DNA of 7,085 nt from Methylococcaceae bacterium UBA662. Lineage in GTDB: Bacteria > Pseudomonadota > Gammaproteobacteria > Methylococcales > Methylomonadaceae. Below, in pieces: positions 6,327 to 7,085 of the stretch. A program made the translations under genes and the position numbers. Position 1 is the stretch's first letter. Every line of letters begins with the position of its first letter. The notes under the pieces were generated by a model. The model was not told the origin of the DNA and did not search any database. It saw only the letters and a program-made list of their open reading frames with translations. Where the stretch lies: assembly GCA_002299425.1 (NCBI GenBank), contig DBNW01000022.1:1-7085 (forward strand). Direction: 5' to 3'.

Positions 6327-7084
6327 TACGCCCCCTCCAAAATTTTAAAATGCTTGCGTTCATCGTCCTTGGCGGGGCGGATTTGCCCGCGTTCTTCGAC
6401 GAACACGATGTTGTTATCCGCTTGGTCGCTGTTGATGAAGTGTTTGAAACGTTTCAATTTTTCTTCGTTCGCCAAAGTGGCCTTCCATTCGCATTGGTAC
6501 GTGTCGATGACGTGCTGCATGTGTTGCTCCAATTCGTCACACAGGCCGAGCTTGTCGTCGATGACCACCGACTTTAAATAATCCAGGCCGCCTTCCATGT
6601 TTTCCATCCAGACGGAAGTGCGTTGCAAACGGTCTGCGGTGCGGACGTAAAAAATCAAGAAGCGGTCGATGATTTTTATTAGCGTTTCCTTATCCAAGCC
6701 GGTGGCGAACAAATCGGCGTGACGCGGTTTCATGCCGCCGTTGCCGCAGACGTAGAGGTTCCAGCCGGTTTCCGTGGCGATCACCCCGACATCCTTGCCT
6801 TGCGCCTCGGCGCATTCGCGGGTGCAGCCGGACACGGCGAACTTTAACTTATGCGGCGAACGCAAACCCTTGTAACGGTTTTCCAGTTCCACCGCCAAGC
6901 CGACCGAATCGTCGATGCCGTAGCGGCACCAGGTGCTGCCGACGCAGGATTTGACCGTTCGCAACGATTTGCCGTAGGCATGGCCGGATTCAAAGCCGGC
7001 GGCGATCAGTTCGTCCCAAATTTTCGGTAACTGATCGACGCGCGCGCCGAACAAATCGACCCGCTGCCCGCCGGTGATCTTGGT
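6326..7084 (-). CDS. nirB: Nitrite reductase (NADH) large subunit NirB, C-terminal part (5' end outside window)
   Basis: NirB reduces nitrite to ammonium in the cytoplasm with electrons from NADH. Only the last 252 residues, part of the siroheme/[4Fe-4S] catalytic domain, are in the window; the frame is open through the right edge (TKITGGQRVDLFGA). The cluster and siroheme ligands are clear: SCVGSTWC gives C47-x5-C53 and SGCTREC gives C87-x3-C91 (numbering from the first visible codon). NGGMKPRHADLFATGLD and the EWKATLANEEKLKRFKHF tail are typical of NirB. The C-terminus is complete at TAA 6326-6328. The N-terminal FAD/NAD and BFD domains must lie to the right if the gene is full length, so they cannot be checked. 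It is the first gene of the operon visible here, and its stop overlaps the better nirD start. Confidence 0.95.
   Translation of the reverse strand, partial: TKITGGQRVDLFGARVDQLPKIWDELIAAGFESGHAYGKSLRTVKSCVGSTWCRYGIDDSVGLAVELENRYKGLRSPHKLKFAVSGCTRECAEAQGKDVGVIATETGWNLYVCGNGGMKPRHADLFATGLDKETLIKIIDRFLIFYVRTADRLQRTSVWMENMEGGLDYLKSVVIDDKLGLCDELEQHMQHVIDTYQCEWKATLANEEKLKRFKHFINSDQADNNIVFVEERGQIRPAKDDERKHFKILEGA
6334..6338 (-). promoter_or_regulatory. Strong Shine-Dalgarno inside the nirB 3' end
   Basis: GGAGG on the minus strand, encoded by the Leu-Glu-Gly codons of the NirB C-terminus, is spaced 7 bases from the ATG at 6326. It is the best ribosome-binding site seen in the window and supports initiation at 6326 rather than at 6250. 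Confidence 0.65.
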
Positions 7085-7085
7085 G

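Noticed and set aside
1..7085. tRNA, rRNA, CRISPR, insertion sequence or attachment site
   Set aside because: No cloverleaf, rRNA-like stretch, regularly spaced repeats, transposase or integrase sequence was seen; almost every base belongs to the genes listed.

Overview
The window is a compact, almost entirely coding stretch of bacterial chromosome. It carries the 3' end of lysS (lysyl-tRNA synthetase) on the + strand and, converging on it from the right, a minus-strand assimilatory nitrate/nitrite reduction operon. Protein sequence style, moderately high GC, the NirBD plus NasA gene set and a short dispersed palindrome encoding a VGQAS-type peptide all suggest a gammaproteobacterium. A methanotroph-like Methylococcales relative is my best guess, but this is inference only. 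No mobile element, tRNA, rRNA or CRISPR array was seen.

Layout, left to right: lysS C-terminal part (1-797, +); nasA (787-3486, -), a molybdopterin [4Fe-4S] nitrate reductase with a C-terminal BFD-type [2Fe-2S] domain; a small frame-disrupted reading frame (3494-3671, -); a 90-base spacer with two short hairpins (3672-3761); a 410-residue FAD/NAD(P)H oxidoreductase (3762-4994, -); a PhzF-family protein (5004-5921, -); nirD (5918-6250, -), with a likely out-of-frame 5' end reaching 6326; and the C-terminal part of nirB (6326-7084, -), which runs off the right edge.

Transcription of the operon is right to left: nirB > nirD > phzF-like > FAD oxidoreductase > small ORF > nasA. Junctions are tight (TAATG at nirB/nirD', ATGA at nirD/phzF, 9 bases, then 7 bases before nasA), which supports one polycistron. 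Together these genes would reduce nitrate to nitrite in the cytoplasm (NasA, probably fed electrons from NAD(P)H by the stand-alone FAD protein through the BFD cluster), then nitrite to ammonium (NirBD). The PhzF-like protein sits in the middle with translational coupling and has no obvious role in that pathway.

Most notable: (1) a 38-bp palindromic repeat inserted in frame into nasA; (2) two places, the nirD 5' end and the small ORF before nasA, where removing a single base would restore a longer, convincing protein, so each is either a real frameshift or a sequencing error; (3) the PhzF-family gene embedded in a nitrate assimilation operon; (4) an 11-base tail-to-tail overlap of lysS and nasA with no terminator between them. 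I see no strong evidence for a wholly new multi-gene system.
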